This document shows, one piece after another, positions 9,080-16,906 of a DNA stretch of 64,000 nucleotides. Position numbers and translations under genes: made by a program. Each line of letters begins with the position of its first letter. Position 1 is the first letter of the stretch. The notes beneath the pieces are model-generated. The model saw only the letters and a list, made by a program, of their open reading frames with translations. It searched no databases and was not told where the DNA came from. Source of the stretch: Bacillus sp. FJAT-42315 (GTDB taxonomy: Bacteria; Bacillota; Bacilli; Bacillales; Domibacillaceae); contig NZ_KZ454941.1 in assembly GCF_002797375.1 (NCBI RefSeq), positions 2,372,667-2,436,666 of the forward strand, read 5' to 3'.

Positions 9080-10378
9080 TTATGCTTCTACAGTAACTCC
9101 TGTTGCTTTTTCAATCGCTTGATTTAAATCAGCAATTAAATCCTTGGTAGATTCTAGTCCGATCGATAAACGAATTAACTCTTCTTTCACGCCAGACTTT
9201 TCTAATTCCTCTTTATTTAACTGTTGGTGCGTCGTCGTAGCCGGGTGAATAATCAATGATTTTCCATCCCCTACATTGGCGACATGTGACCATAATTGAA
9301 CATTGTCAATGACTGTTTTGCCTGCTTCTCGACCACCTTTAATACCGAAAACGACGATCGATCCATTGCTGTTGCTCAAATATTTTTTTGCTAAATCATG
9401 TGATGGATGTTCTGGTAAGCTCGGATGGGAAACCCATTCTACACCAGGGTGGTTGTTCAAATAGTTCACGATTTCTAATGTATTTTGGTGATGACGTTGA
9501 ATCCGCAAATGGAGCGTCTCTAGTCCTTGCAACAATAAGAAAGCGCTATTGGCACTTAAAGCCGGGCCAAAATCTCTTAACAGTTGCACTCGTAGCTTCA
9601 CAGCGAATGCTGGCCCTTCAATATCAGCATATTTCAACCCATGATAAGATTCGTCAGGCTCTGTAAAGCCAGGGAATTTCTCGCTGTTCCAATTGAACTT
9701 TCCTCCATCTACTACAACACCACCAATCACTGTACCGTGACCGCTAATCCATTTCGTCGCGGAATGGACGACAATATCTGCTCCCCAAGTAATCGGCTTG
9801 CAAACATATGGCGAAGCGAATGTGCTATCGATAATTAGCGGAATACCACTCTCATGAGCAATATCTGCTACCTTCTCCACATCCAACACATTTAGAGACG
9901 GATTTCCAATGATTTCTCCGAAAAGAGCCTTCGTTTTCGGCGTAATCGCTTTTCGGTAATTTTCAGGGTCCGTCGAATCAATAAATTTAACGGTAATACC
10001 GTACTTCGGAAGCGTGTTGGCAAATAAATTATATGTACCACCATATAAATTACTCGCTGCCACGATTTCATCGCCCGCATGAGCTAAATTTAATATCGAA
10101 AAAGCAATCGCCGCCATTCCGGAAGATAGTGCTACTGCAGCTGCTCCTTCTTCAAGCAATGCTACTCGTTTTTCAAATACGTCGACCGTTGGATTCGTAA
10201 TACGGGTATAAATATTCCCAGGTTTTTGCAGAGCGAATAAAGCGTTCGCATGATCTGTATCCTCAAATACGTAAGAGGTTGTTTCATAAATTGGTACAGC
10301 ACGAGCTCCTGTCACCGGATCCGGCACCTGGCCTCCGTGTAATAATAATGTCTCTTGATCCCAATTTTCTTTTGTCAT
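9080..10378 (-). CDS. metY: O-acetylhomoserine aminocarboxypropyltransferase (sulfhydrylase)
   Basis: PLP-dependent enzyme that condenses O-acetylhomoserine with sulfide (or methanethiol) to homocysteine (or methionine). At 432 residues it has the longer OAH-sulfhydrylase length rather than the roughly 380 of cystathionine gamma-synthase. Typical motifs are ETLLLHGGQ near the N-terminus, YTRITNPT, ALSSGMAA, SNLYGGTYNLF, and the PLP lysine in VHSATKWISGHG. The ATG follows AGGAGGG. A SAM-I riboswitch and terminator in its leader show repression when S-adenosylmethionine is plentiful. The gene is absent at this place in B. subtilis. Confidence 0.93.
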   Translation of the reverse strand: MTKENWDQETLLLHGGQVPDPVTGARAVPIYETTSYVFEDTDHANALFALQKPGNIYTRITNPTVDVFEKRVALLEEGAAAVALSSGMAAIAFSILNLAHAGDEIVAASNLYGGTYNLFANTLPKYGITVKFIDSTDPENYRKAITPKTKALFGEIIGNPSLNVLDVEKVADIAHESGIPLIIDSTFASPYVCKPITWGADIVVHSATKWISGHGTVIGGVVVDGGKFNWNSEKFPGFTEPDESYHGLKYADIEGPAFAVKLRVQLLRDFGPALSANSAFLLLQGLETLHLRIQRHHQNTLEIVNYLNNHPGVEWVSHPSLPEHPSHDLAKKYLSNSNGSIVVFGIKGGREAGKTVIDNVQLWSHVANVGDGKSLIIHPATTTHQQLNKEELEKSGVKEELIRLSIGLESTKDLIADLNQAIEKATGVTVEA

Positions 10379-10425
10379 GTGTAAACCCTCCTAAATGAAT
10401 TTTATTATTTTTTCTAGAGGAAGAT

Positions 10426-10590
10426 AAAAACCCTCTTCTTATCAAAAAGAAGAGGGTTAAATGATTAGGTCCTCCTCTTATCTTCCAGACAAAAAAGTCT
10501 GTAGGAATTAGCACCGTTTCAGACAATATCGCCTGAAGGTTGCCGGGCTTCATAGGGCCTAATCCCTCCGCCGCTCGTAATAAGAGTGTA
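10426..10590 (-). promoter_or_regulatory. SAM-I (S-box) riboswitch with intrinsic terminator
   Basis: Minus-strand RNA has P1 CTCTTAT (10586-10580) pairing with ATAAGAG (10481-10475), and the conserved cores GGCGGAGGGATTAGGCCC, TATGAAGCCCGGCAACC and GGTGCTAATTCC. A terminator hairpin AACCCTCTTCTT/AAGAAGAGGGTT with a T-run follows at 10458-10426. The GATAAGAGGAGG strand can pair with either P1 or the terminator arm, the classic SAM-dependent OFF switch for metY. Confidence 0.95.
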
Positions 10591-10627
10591 AATATTAAAT
10601 TAAACAATCCAGTAAACTCTTAAAATG

Positions 10628-10657
10628 ATTATATAATAATCAAATCGGAATGGTCAA
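10628..10657 (-). promoter_or_regulatory. Sigma-A promoter for the metY riboswitch transcript
   Basis: Minus strand: -35 TTGACC at 10657-10652, 18-bp spacer, -10 TATAAT at 10633-10628, placed about 40 bp ahead of the S-box P1 helix. Confidence 0.75.
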
Positions 10658-10674
10658 CAATATTTTGAATATTT

Positions 10675-11919
10675 TTATTTGTTTTGATTTAGGGCATGAA
10701 GTAAATAATGACAGCCATATTTTACTGAACGCTTACGAATCCCCGCTCGACTTCCCGCAAGATTAAGCTGATAAGTCTTTGTCTCTTGAGAGCGCTCGGC
10801 CAGTCCAATCCAAACGGTACCCGGTGCTTGTCCATCCATTTCATCAGGGCCAGCCACTCCCGTAAAACTTATAGCAAAATCACTATCGAAAATCGCTCTT
10901 GTGTTTTTCGCTAGTTCGAGTGCACATTGTTCACTGACAGCTCCATATGTATCAATGGTCTCTTTTTTCACATTAACAAGCTGCTTCTTCGCATCGTTAG
11001 AGTAACAAACGATCCCGCCTTTAAAGATCGCACTCACACCTTCGACAGCTGTCAATTCACTTTGGAAGAGGCCTCCCGTTAAACTCTCAGCAGCTGCAAT
11101 CGATAAGTTTCTTTCCTTCATTAATTCCGCCAACTCTTCCACAATCGTTGTTTGGTCATACCCATAAAAATATTGACCGACGCGACGGAGAATTTCATCT
11201 TCTACTTCCTGAATCATACGAAAAGCCTCTTCTTCTGATTCATGCTTAGCTGTAATACGAAGCGTGACCTCTCCATCTCCTGCTAACGGAGCGATGGTTG
11301 GATTGTTTTGATTGAGTAACAAGTCCTCCACTTCGATTTCAAGAGCTGATTCACCAATCCCGAAAAACCTCAACACCCGAGACTCGATCCGCTCTACTTT
11401 TTCTAAAAGCTGAATCAACTCATTTTTTCCATAGTTTAAAAACATCGGCTGCATTTCTTTTGGTGGACCAGGTAATAACATATACTGTTTGCCGTTTGCT
11501 TTAAGCAGCATTCCTGGAGCCATTCCATAATCATTTGGCAATACTTTGCTTCCACTCATCACTAAAGCTTGTTTTTTATTATTTTCAGTCATCACTCGAT
11601 GAACTTTAGCAAAATACGCTTCTATACTTTTCAAAGCAACTTCATTGTCTTCAAGCTCCTGCCCAATATGTTTAGCAATCGCTTCCTTCGTCAAATCATC
11701 CTTTGTCGGCCCAAGCCCACCTGTGAAAATTAACAGATCGGCACGCTTCTCTGCTTCTTTCACCACGTCAATCAGTCGTGTCGGGTTATCTCCCACAACT
11801 GTATGATAGTACACATTAATGCCAATTTCGGCTAAATGATGAGAAAGAAACTGCGCATTCGTATTGGTAATTTGTCCTAACAATAATTCGGATCCTACGG
11901 CAATAATTTCAGCATTCAT
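10675..11919 (-). CDS. cinA: CinA competence/damage-inducible protein (NMN amidase family)
   Basis: A 414-residue two-domain protein. The N-terminal MoCF/COG1058 domain ([31 protein letters not shown]) is linked to pyrophosphatase activity. The C-terminal CinA domain (AAAESLTGG, then [11 protein letters not shown]) resembles NMN deamidases. In B. subtilis it is co-induced with recA in competence. The start is the ATG at 11919, giving [11 protein letters not shown], because an in-frame upstream extension lacks family similarity and AGGGGTG precedes this ATG. A strong terminator separates it from pgsA. Confidence 0.93.
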   Translation of the reverse strand: MNAEIIAVGSELLLGQITNTNAQFLSHHLAEIGINVYYHTVVGDNPTRLIDVVKEAEKRADLLIFTGGLGPTKDDLTKEAIAKHIGQELEDNEVALKSIEAYFAKVHRVMTENNKKQALVMSGSKVLPNDYGMAPGMLLKANGKQYMLLPGPPKEMQPMFLNYGKNELIQLLEKVERIESRVLRFFGIGESALEIEVEDLLLNQNNPTIAPLAGDGEVTLRITAKHESEEEAFRMIQEVEDEILRRVGQYFYGYDQTTIVEELAELMKERNLSIAAAESLTGGLFQSELTAVEGVSAIFKGGIVCYSNDAKKQLVNVKKETIDTYGAVSEQCALELAKNTRAIFDSDFAISFTGVAGPDEMDGQAPGTVWIGLAERSQETKTYQLNLAGSRAGIRKRSVKYGCHYLLHALNQNK

Positions 11920-11937
11920 ACTAACACCCCTGCTCCT

Positions 11938-12043
11938 AAAAAAAGCTGACGAAAACATTGAACGACTGCTCTTAACACTCATATAGTACTCAATACAAAA
12001 ACTATATGACAGTAAGAGTGCCTGATTCTTTATTTTCGTCAGC
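11938..12043 (-). terminator. Long nested terminator after pgsA
   Basis: Outer GCTGACGAAAA/TTTTCGTCAGC (11 bp) encloses CTCTTA/TAAGAG and CATATAGT/ACTATATG stems, followed on the minus strand by seven T. The element is about 105 nt. Confidence 0.75.
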
Positions 12044-12053
12044 CTCCTATCTA

Positions 12054-12632
12054 TTATTTTGAATGTTTAAATACGTGACGATTGAGATAAAAATAATCCC
12101 AACCAGACCATATCGTAAAAAATGTAGCTACCCATAGCGAAATATCAGCAAACGGGATTGACAAACTTTCAAATGGCGCATTATGGAGCAATAGAGCGGA
12201 AATCGCAATAATTTGCATCCATGTTTTGATTTTGCCAAGCATATTCGCAGCGACTACTTCGCCTTCACCAGCAAGAATAAGACGCAGCCCCGTCACAGCA
12301 AATTCGCGGCTAATAATAATGATCACAATCCAAGAAGCAGCAAACCCAAGCTCAACTAAAACGATGAGTGCCGCAGATACGAGTAATTTATCTGCCAACG
12401 GGTCCAAAAACTTCCCTAAGTTCGTCACTAGATTGTACTTTCTTGCCAAATAACCATCGATCCAATCTGTTGTTGCCGCAATAATAAAGATTAGCGCCCC
12501 TACAAAGTGGGTCATCGGCATAGTTGAGCCTAAAAATTCGATCTCTCCCCAATTAAAATCGACCACCATGACAATTAAAAAAATGGGGATCATCAAAATT
12601 CGCGATACAGTAATCTTATTAGGTAAATTCAC
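12054..12632 (-). CDS. pgsA: CDP-diacylglycerol-glycerol-3-phosphate 3-phosphatidyltransferase
   Basis: Integral membrane enzyme that makes phosphatidylglycerophosphate from CDP-diacylglycerol and glycerol-3-phosphate, the committed step to phosphatidylglycerol. The CDP-alcohol phosphatidyltransferase signature is complete: [11 protein letters not shown] followed by [10 protein letters not shown]. Several hydrophobic helices are evident. The start is GTG at 12632 ([11 protein letters not shown]) after GGAGGG, giving 192 residues, the normal length. An in-frame upstream extension runs through leader hairpins and is rejected. Confidence 0.95.
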   Translation of the reverse strand: MNLPNKITVSRILMIPIFLIVMVVDFNWGEIEFLGSTMPMTHFVGALIFIIAATTDWIDGYLARKYNLVTNLGKFLDPLADKLLVSAALIVLVELGFAASWIVIIIISREFAVTGLRLILAGEGEVVAANMLGKIKTWMQIIAISALLLHNAPFESLSIPFADISLWVATFFTIWSGWDYFYLNRHVFKHSK

Positions 12633-12642
12633 AATTGTCCCT

Positions 12643-12676
12643 CCACTTATCAAAGTGGGATGCCTGTTAACAGGCA
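12643..12676 (-). promoter_or_regulatory. Tandem hairpins in the pgsA leader
   Basis: A perfect 16-bp palindrome TGCCTGTTAACAGGCA (12661-12676) is followed on the minus strand by CCACTT-TGAT-AAGTGG (12658-12643), whose last bases run into the GGAGGG Shine-Dalgarno. Role unknown; translational control is possible. Confidence 0.4.
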
Positions 12677-12709
12677 CCTCACCATCCAAACCGTTCCTTA
12701 CTCAGAAGC

Positions 12710-13564
12710 TTACTTTTTTTGAATAATAATGTTTTGTGTTACTTGACTAGCTGCCGGAATTTGATACGTGACTACTTCACCGTTTACTTTAATTTCCGTA
12801 TCCACCGCGTTTCCAACTCTAATCTTCGCTTCTGTTTGACCCGTTAAATCAAATGTTTGCGTTTGACCATTTGGAATCATATCACCGAAATAACTTTTCC
12901 CACTTCCATCTTTGACACCGACCCAAGTACTTCCTTTCGATGAAATGGATAGTTCAAATTTTTCAGCTTCTTTTAGTTCATAAGTGGAGTCACTTCCGCT
13001 CGTCCCAACAGCTGTTAATACTGGCTTAGCAGGTTCTTCTACTTTCGGCTCCTCTTTTACTTCTTTTTCTTCTTTCTTAGGAGCTTCCACTTTGCCTTCA
13101 TCTTCATTATTTTGCTCAGTAGATTCATTAACAACCGGCTTTTCTACCACTTGCTTCTCATCCGCATCATTTTTTGGCATTAGCACCCAAACTAAAAACA
13201 GAGCCCCAATGACAAAAGCCGTCACTAATATTTTCGGTAAATGCTCAAGAATTTTAGATGGTTCAGCAGGAACATTTGATTTCACTGGTTCTACTTTTGT
13301 CGCTCTTTGAGGAACTTCATCTTCATGGGAAGACGGTACCTCGCTTTTAAATTCCTCAAACAATTCATCTGGATTCAGCCCTACAGCTTCAGCGTATTGT
13401 TTAATAAATGCTCGAACATAAAATTTCCCGGGCATCATGTCATAATTTCCTTCTTCGATGCCGGTTAAGTATCTTTTTTGAATTTTCGTCATTTCCTGTA
13501 CATCAGCTAATGACAACCCTTTTGCTTTTCGCGCTTCTTTTAAGCGATTTCCTAGTTCAGTCAA
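12710..13564 (-). CDS. rodZ: RodZ-like cell-shape protein (YmfM)
   Basis: Bitopic membrane protein of the RodZ family that links MreB filaments to wall synthesis. The N-terminal Xre-type HTH_25 domain (LGNRLKEARKAKGLSLADVQEMT...) covers about residues 2-70. A membrane helix (ILVTAFVIGALFLVWVLM) lies near 115-130, then an acidic Lys/Glu/Pro-rich linker and a C-terminal beta domain (DUF4115-like). The start is taken as TTG at 13564 (MTELGNRLK), 8-9 nt after GGAAGG; an alternative GTG at 13573 overlaps the Shine-Dalgarno. It lies between ymfK and pgsA as in B. subtilis. Confidence 0.88.
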   Translation of the reverse strand: MTELGNRLKEARKAKGLSLADVQEMTKIQKRYLTGIEEGNYDMMPGKFYVRAFIKQYAEAVGLNPDELFEEFKSEVPSSHEDEVPQRATKVEPVKSNVPAEPSKILEHLPKILVTAFVIGALFLVWVLMPKNDADEKQVVEKPVVNESTEQNNEDEGKVEAPKKEEKEVKEEPKVEEPAKPVLTAVGTSGSDSTYELKEAEKFELSISSKGSTWVGVKDGSGKSYFGDMIPNGQTQTFDLTGQTEAKIRVGNAVDTEIKVNGEVVTYQIPAASQVTQNIIIQKK

Positions 13565-13582
13565 CAATAACACCTTCCATAA

Positions 13583-14374
13583 TTAAAAATCAAAACCACC
13601 GAAGTTTGAATCCTGAAAAAAGCTGTTCCTTTCAACAGGTTCATATGTAATTTCTTCTTCTGGATGATTTCGAAGTTCAATGATATAATCAAAATCTTCT
13701 ATTTTATACTCACTGTTTCGCACAAAAATATCCGGGTGCTCTACTACTTTAACAGCAGGCAACCTCATAATTTCTCGAACGAGCTGCCAATGCTTTTCAC
13801 TCGCTCTTTGTGTTGATACAACACCATCCATAATAAAAATGTTATTGGCATTATATTCGTCGCGAATCAATTGATCACGAACCGTTTGTTTAATCATAGT
13901 AGAAGACATAAATAACCATCTTTTATTCGCACAGACGCTAGCGGCAACAATTGACTCCGTCTTCCCTACGCGAGGCATACCACGTATACCGATTAATTTA
14001 TGCCCTTCCATTTTGTACAATTCTGCCATAAAATCAACAAGAAGTCCAAGCTCATCTCGCACGAATCGAAAAGTTTTCTTATCATCGGCATCTCGTTCGA
14101 TATATCGACCGTGCCTCACAGCCATTCGATCACGCAATTTCGGTTCCCTTAATTTAACAACTCGAATCGTATCGATCGTTTCAAGAATCGATTCAAGCCT
14201 TCGAATCTGATCTTCACTTTGAGCTCGTATTAACAATCCCCGACTGCCATCATCCACACCGTTAATGGTAATAATGTTAATGGAAAGCATACCCAACAAT
14301 GAAGAAACATCCCCTAATAATCCGGGGCGGTTTTTCATAATTTTATACTCTAAGTACCATACTTTTTTGGACAT
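13583..14374 (-). CDS. ymfK: YmfK family protein (DUF3388)
   Basis: A 263-residue protein of unknown function conserved in Bacillus beside ymfJ and rodZ. The N-terminal part (YLEYKIMKNRPGLLGDVSSLLG...) looks like an ACT-type regulatory fold. The centre has a P-loop-like GIRGMPRVGKTES (about 155-167), suggesting nucleotide binding. The acidic C-terminus ends NFGGFDF. The start is ATG at 14374 (MSKKVWYLE) after AAGGGGTG; the 17-codon upstream extension is not conserved-looking. Only the domain-family assignment is supported, not a biochemical role. Confidence 0.85.
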   Translation of the reverse strand: MSKKVWYLEYKIMKNRPGLLGDVSSLLGMLSINIITINGVDDGSRGLLIRAQSEDQIRRLESILETIDTIRVVKLREPKLRDRMAVRHGRYIERDADDKKTFRFVRDELGLLVDFMAELYKMEGHKLIGIRGMPRVGKTESIVAASVCANKRWLFMSSTMIKQTVRDQLIRDEYNANNIFIMDGVVSTQRASEKHWQLVREIMRLPAVKVVEHPDIFVRNSEYKIEDFDYIIELRNHPEEEITYEPVERNSFFQDSNFGGFDF

Positions 14375-14464
14375 ATAAACACCCCTTGTGACTTGACCTT
14401 GATCATGCCCATAAATAAATAACATCTATCTTCTATCATAAATGATTTATGCGCTTTTTAAAAG

Positions 14465-14496
14465 AAAAAAGAGAGGAATTTCCTCCCTCTCTTTTA
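14465..14496 (-). terminator. Intrinsic terminator after ymfJ
   Basis: AAAAGAGAGG/CCTCTCTTTT-type hairpin beginning at the ymfJ stop codon, with a T-rich exit (TTTTTTCTTTT) on the minus strand. Confidence 0.75.
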
Positions 14497-14751
14497 GCGC
14501 CCCCCATTATTCTGAACTAATTTTACCATAACATTGGCAATTGCGTGCTGTTCTTCTTCAGAAGCGACAGACCATAAATCAGATAACACACGCTCTTGTT
14601 CATTTTTCGGATCAACCTTTTTGGCTAAATAGTCTCCCACTTGATAAGCCACATTTCCGATTGTTTCATTGTTCATGCCTTGGTCTTGGGCTTGATTGAG
14701 CTTTGTTCCTAAAAAGTTTTTCCACTCGTGCCAATTTTCAAGTACTGACAT
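14494..14751 (-). CDS. ymfJ: YmfJ family protein (DUF3243)
   Basis: An 85-residue soluble protein of the DUF3243 family, found next to ymfK in Bacilli. Visible features are the aromatic N-terminus (VLENWHEWKNFLG), a central YQVGDYLAKKVDPKN segment and a helical C-terminus. The function is unknown. Shine-Dalgarno GGGAGGGAC precedes the ATG. A terminator follows at once, so it ends the ymfF-ymfH-ymfI-ymfJ group. Confidence 0.88.
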   Translation of the reverse strand: MSVLENWHEWKNFLGTKLNQAQDQGMNNETIGNVAYQVGDYLAKKVDPKNEQERVLSDLWSVASEEEQHAIANVMVKLVQNNGGR

Positions 14752-14820
14752 CTTATTGTCCCTCCCTTTATTGAGTTACAATAGTAGTTTGTGTCGGTTT
14801 AAAAAAATTATTCAACAACT

Positions 14821-15543
14821 TTACGTATACCATCCGCCGTTCACTGACACAACTTGTCCAGTGAGATAGGAAGAAGCTGACGAACAAAGGAAGCTGACGA
14901 CCGCTGCAATTTCTGTCGGCTCCGCCAGTCTCCCCATTGGAATCTCTTCTGCTATCTCGTCTAGCTCTTCGCTAGAAAATTGCGCCATCATTCTTGTGTT
15001 GACTGCTCCAGGCGCTACTGCATTCACTTTAATACGAGCAGGAGCCAACTCCTTCGCCAATGACTTGACGAACGCAATTTGCGCACCCTTCACTGTAGAA
15101 TAAACGACTTCACAAGCCGCACCTGTTTGACCCCATATCGAAGAAATAAAGACAATCGACGGCGTTTCACCTTTTTGTAGCTTCGAAATGAGTTTTTGAC
15201 TGATCATCATCGGGCTTTTTACATGAAGTGTCCAAAGCAGGTCCATTTCTTCTTCTTTTACGTCTTGAAATAAGCCGTAGTGAGACGTTCCATGAGCAAA
15301 AATAACCGCTTCAACAGAAAACAGCTGCTGAAGAAGCGTCTCAACTCCGCTAGATGAGGATAGATCTGCTTGGATAGAAAAGCTCTCGACTCCAATCTCT
15401 TCTAACTGCTTTTGTAATGCTCTTATTTTGTCTTCCCCATTGGTGTATTGCAAATATAAATTCCAACCGTCAAGCGCTAGCTTTTTGGCGATTTCTTGAC
15501 CAATTCCGCCGCTCGCTCCAACGACTAAAGCAAATCGTTTCAT
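14821..15543 (-). CDS. ymfI: SDR oxidoreductase YmfI (EF-P 5-aminopentanone reductase)
   Basis: A 240-residue short-chain dehydrogenase. Orthology by position points to B. subtilis YmfI, which reduces the 5-aminopentanone group on Lys32 of elongation factor P. Sequence features are the NAD(P) motif VVGASGGIGQEI at residues 7-18, catalytic Ser in VFISSIWG, YSTVK as the YxxxK motif, and the terminal YLTGQVVSVNGGWYT. The start is ATG at 15543 after AGAGGAG; a 30-codon upstream extension overlaps the ymfH-ymfI hairpin. A generic 3-oxoacyl-ACP reductase role cannot be excluded by sequence alone. Confidence 0.87.
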   Translation of the reverse strand: MKRFALVVGASGGIGQEIAKKLALDGWNLYLQYTNGEDKIRALQKQLEEIGVESFSIQADLSSSSGVETLLQQLFSVEAVIFAHGTSHYGLFQDVKEEEMDLLWTLHVKSPMMISQKLISKLQKGETPSIVFISSIWGQTGAACEVVYSTVKGAQIAFVKSLAKELAPARIKVNAVAPGAVNTRMMAQFSSEELDEIAEEIPMGRLAEPTEIAAVVSFLCSSASSYLTGQVVSVNGGWYT

Positions 15544-15570
15544 AATTCTCCATTCTCCTCTTAAATCTGA

Positions 15571-15610
15571 AAAGCCGGACTCATCAACGAAGAAAGAACC
15601 GGCTTTTTTT
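15571..15610. terminator. Hairpin between ymfH and ymfI
   Basis: AAAGCCGG/CCGGCTTT arms with a loop of about 20 nt. The long T-run is on the plus-strand side, so on the minus strand it is at best a weak terminator or a processing site. Confidence 0.4.
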
Positions 15611-15616
15611 CTATAT

Positions 15617-16906
15617 TTAGTGCTTTGGCACAATATGAAAGGCGGTTAAACGTTCCTCCGCGATCATGTGAGCAGAAACCGATTGCACATCTGCAAACGT
15701 AATCGCTTCAAGCATCGGAACGACTTCAAATAAATCCATCTCATTAAAAGTATAGCGCGTAAACTGGTTCGCAATATATTCAGGCGAATTGACTGCTCGC
15801 AAAAAAGCACCAATTTTTTTCTTAACGGATCGTTTCAGTGCTTCTTCAGTTAAGTGCTTGCCTTCTTTCGCCTCTAAGAGAATCTTTTGCACTCTTTCCT
15901 CCAACTCATCTGGACGAGTCGTGTCTCCTCCTACCATCGCAAAACCAAAGCCCTTTTCTTGAGTGAAGTCATAACCAAATGTGTCATCAATTAACCCTTC
16001 ACGATACATTTGATAGTATAGCTCAGAGCTTTTTCCAAAGAGCATGTCAAGCAAAATATTCATCGTTAATTCTCTTTTCAATAATTCTTTACCTTGTAAG
16101 TCGGTGTCAACCGCTTTCAACCCTACTTCACATTTCGAGGATTGGACATTCATCGCAAGTACTCGCTTCTTCTCCTGCACCGTTTCAGGCTCTTGTTCAA
16201 AGTGGCGCTTGATCTCTGGTTGATCAGTAAACGGCTTTTTCGCTTGATTGTCGCGAATGAACGACATCGTTTCTTCTGGATTGATCGAGCCAACCACGAA
16301 TAATAACATATTACTCGGATGATAAAACGTATGATAGCATTCATACAAATGATCCTTTGTAATATCGGCAATCGACTCAACCGTTCCGGCAATATCAATT
16401 TTGACCGGGTGCTGGTGATACATATTGTGAATCACACCGAAATATACTTGCCAATCTGGATTATCGTCATACATCCGAATCTCTTGTCCGATAATGCCTT
16501 TTTCTTTTTCAACTGTTTGCTCCGTAAAGTAGGGAGCTTGCACAAAGTCAATTAACGTCTCCAAGTTTTGCTTGACATTCGCTGTGCTTGAAAATAAATA
16601 GGCCGTTCTAGTAAAAGATGTAAAAGCATTGGCTGATGCGCCTTGGCGACTAAAATGTTGAAACACATCGCCATCTTCTTTCTCAAACATTTTATGCTCT
16701 AAAAAATGGGCGATACCATCCGGAACCATAACAAATTCTTCCTGATCTTTCGGAACAAAATGATTGTCAATAGAACCATACTTGGTCGTAAACGTAGCAA
16801 ATGTTTTATTAAATCCTTTTTTCGGTAACACATACACATCTAGACCATTGTCCATTTTTTCATAATATAGTTCTTCTTGTAGCTGATCAAACGTGATTTT
16901 CTTCAT
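15617..16906 (-). CDS. ymfH: M16 zinc metallopeptidase YmfH
   Basis: A 429-residue M16-family (insulysin/MPP-like) peptidase. The inverted zinc motif HxxEH is intact in AHFLEHKMFE (about residues 69-78), with the downstream zinc-ligand Glu expected in the EKGIIGQEIRMY segment. It pairs with YmfF, whose motif is missing, giving the usual active/inactive M16 pair. The start overlaps the ymfF stop by ATGA (16903-16906), so the two are translationally coupled. The substrate is unknown. Confidence 0.92.
   Translation of the reverse strand: MKKITFDQLQEELYYEKMDNGLDVYVLPKKGFNKTFATFTTKYGSIDNHFVPKDQEEFVMVPDGIAHFLEHKMFEKEDGDVFQHFSRQGASANAFTSFTRTAYLFSSTANVKQNLETLIDFVQAPYFTEQTVEKEKGIIGQEIRMYDDNPDWQVYFGVIHNMYHQHPVKIDIAGTVESIADITKDHLYECYHTFYHPSNMLLFVVGSINPEETMSFIRDNQAKKPFTDQPEIKRHFEQEPETVQEKKRVLAMNVQSSKCEVGLKAVDTDLQGKELLKRELTMNILLDMLFGKSSELYYQMYREGLIDDTFGYDFTQEKGFGFAMVGGDTTRPDELEERVQKILLEAKEGKHLTEEALKRSVKKKIGAFLRAVNSPEYIANQFTRYTFNEMDLFEVVPMLEAITFADVQSVSAHMIAEERLTAFHIVPKH

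Noticed and set aside
8867-9127. 86-residue plus-strand frame in the recA-metY gap
   Set aside because: It runs through the metY terminator and into metY antisense, with no Shine-Dalgarno.
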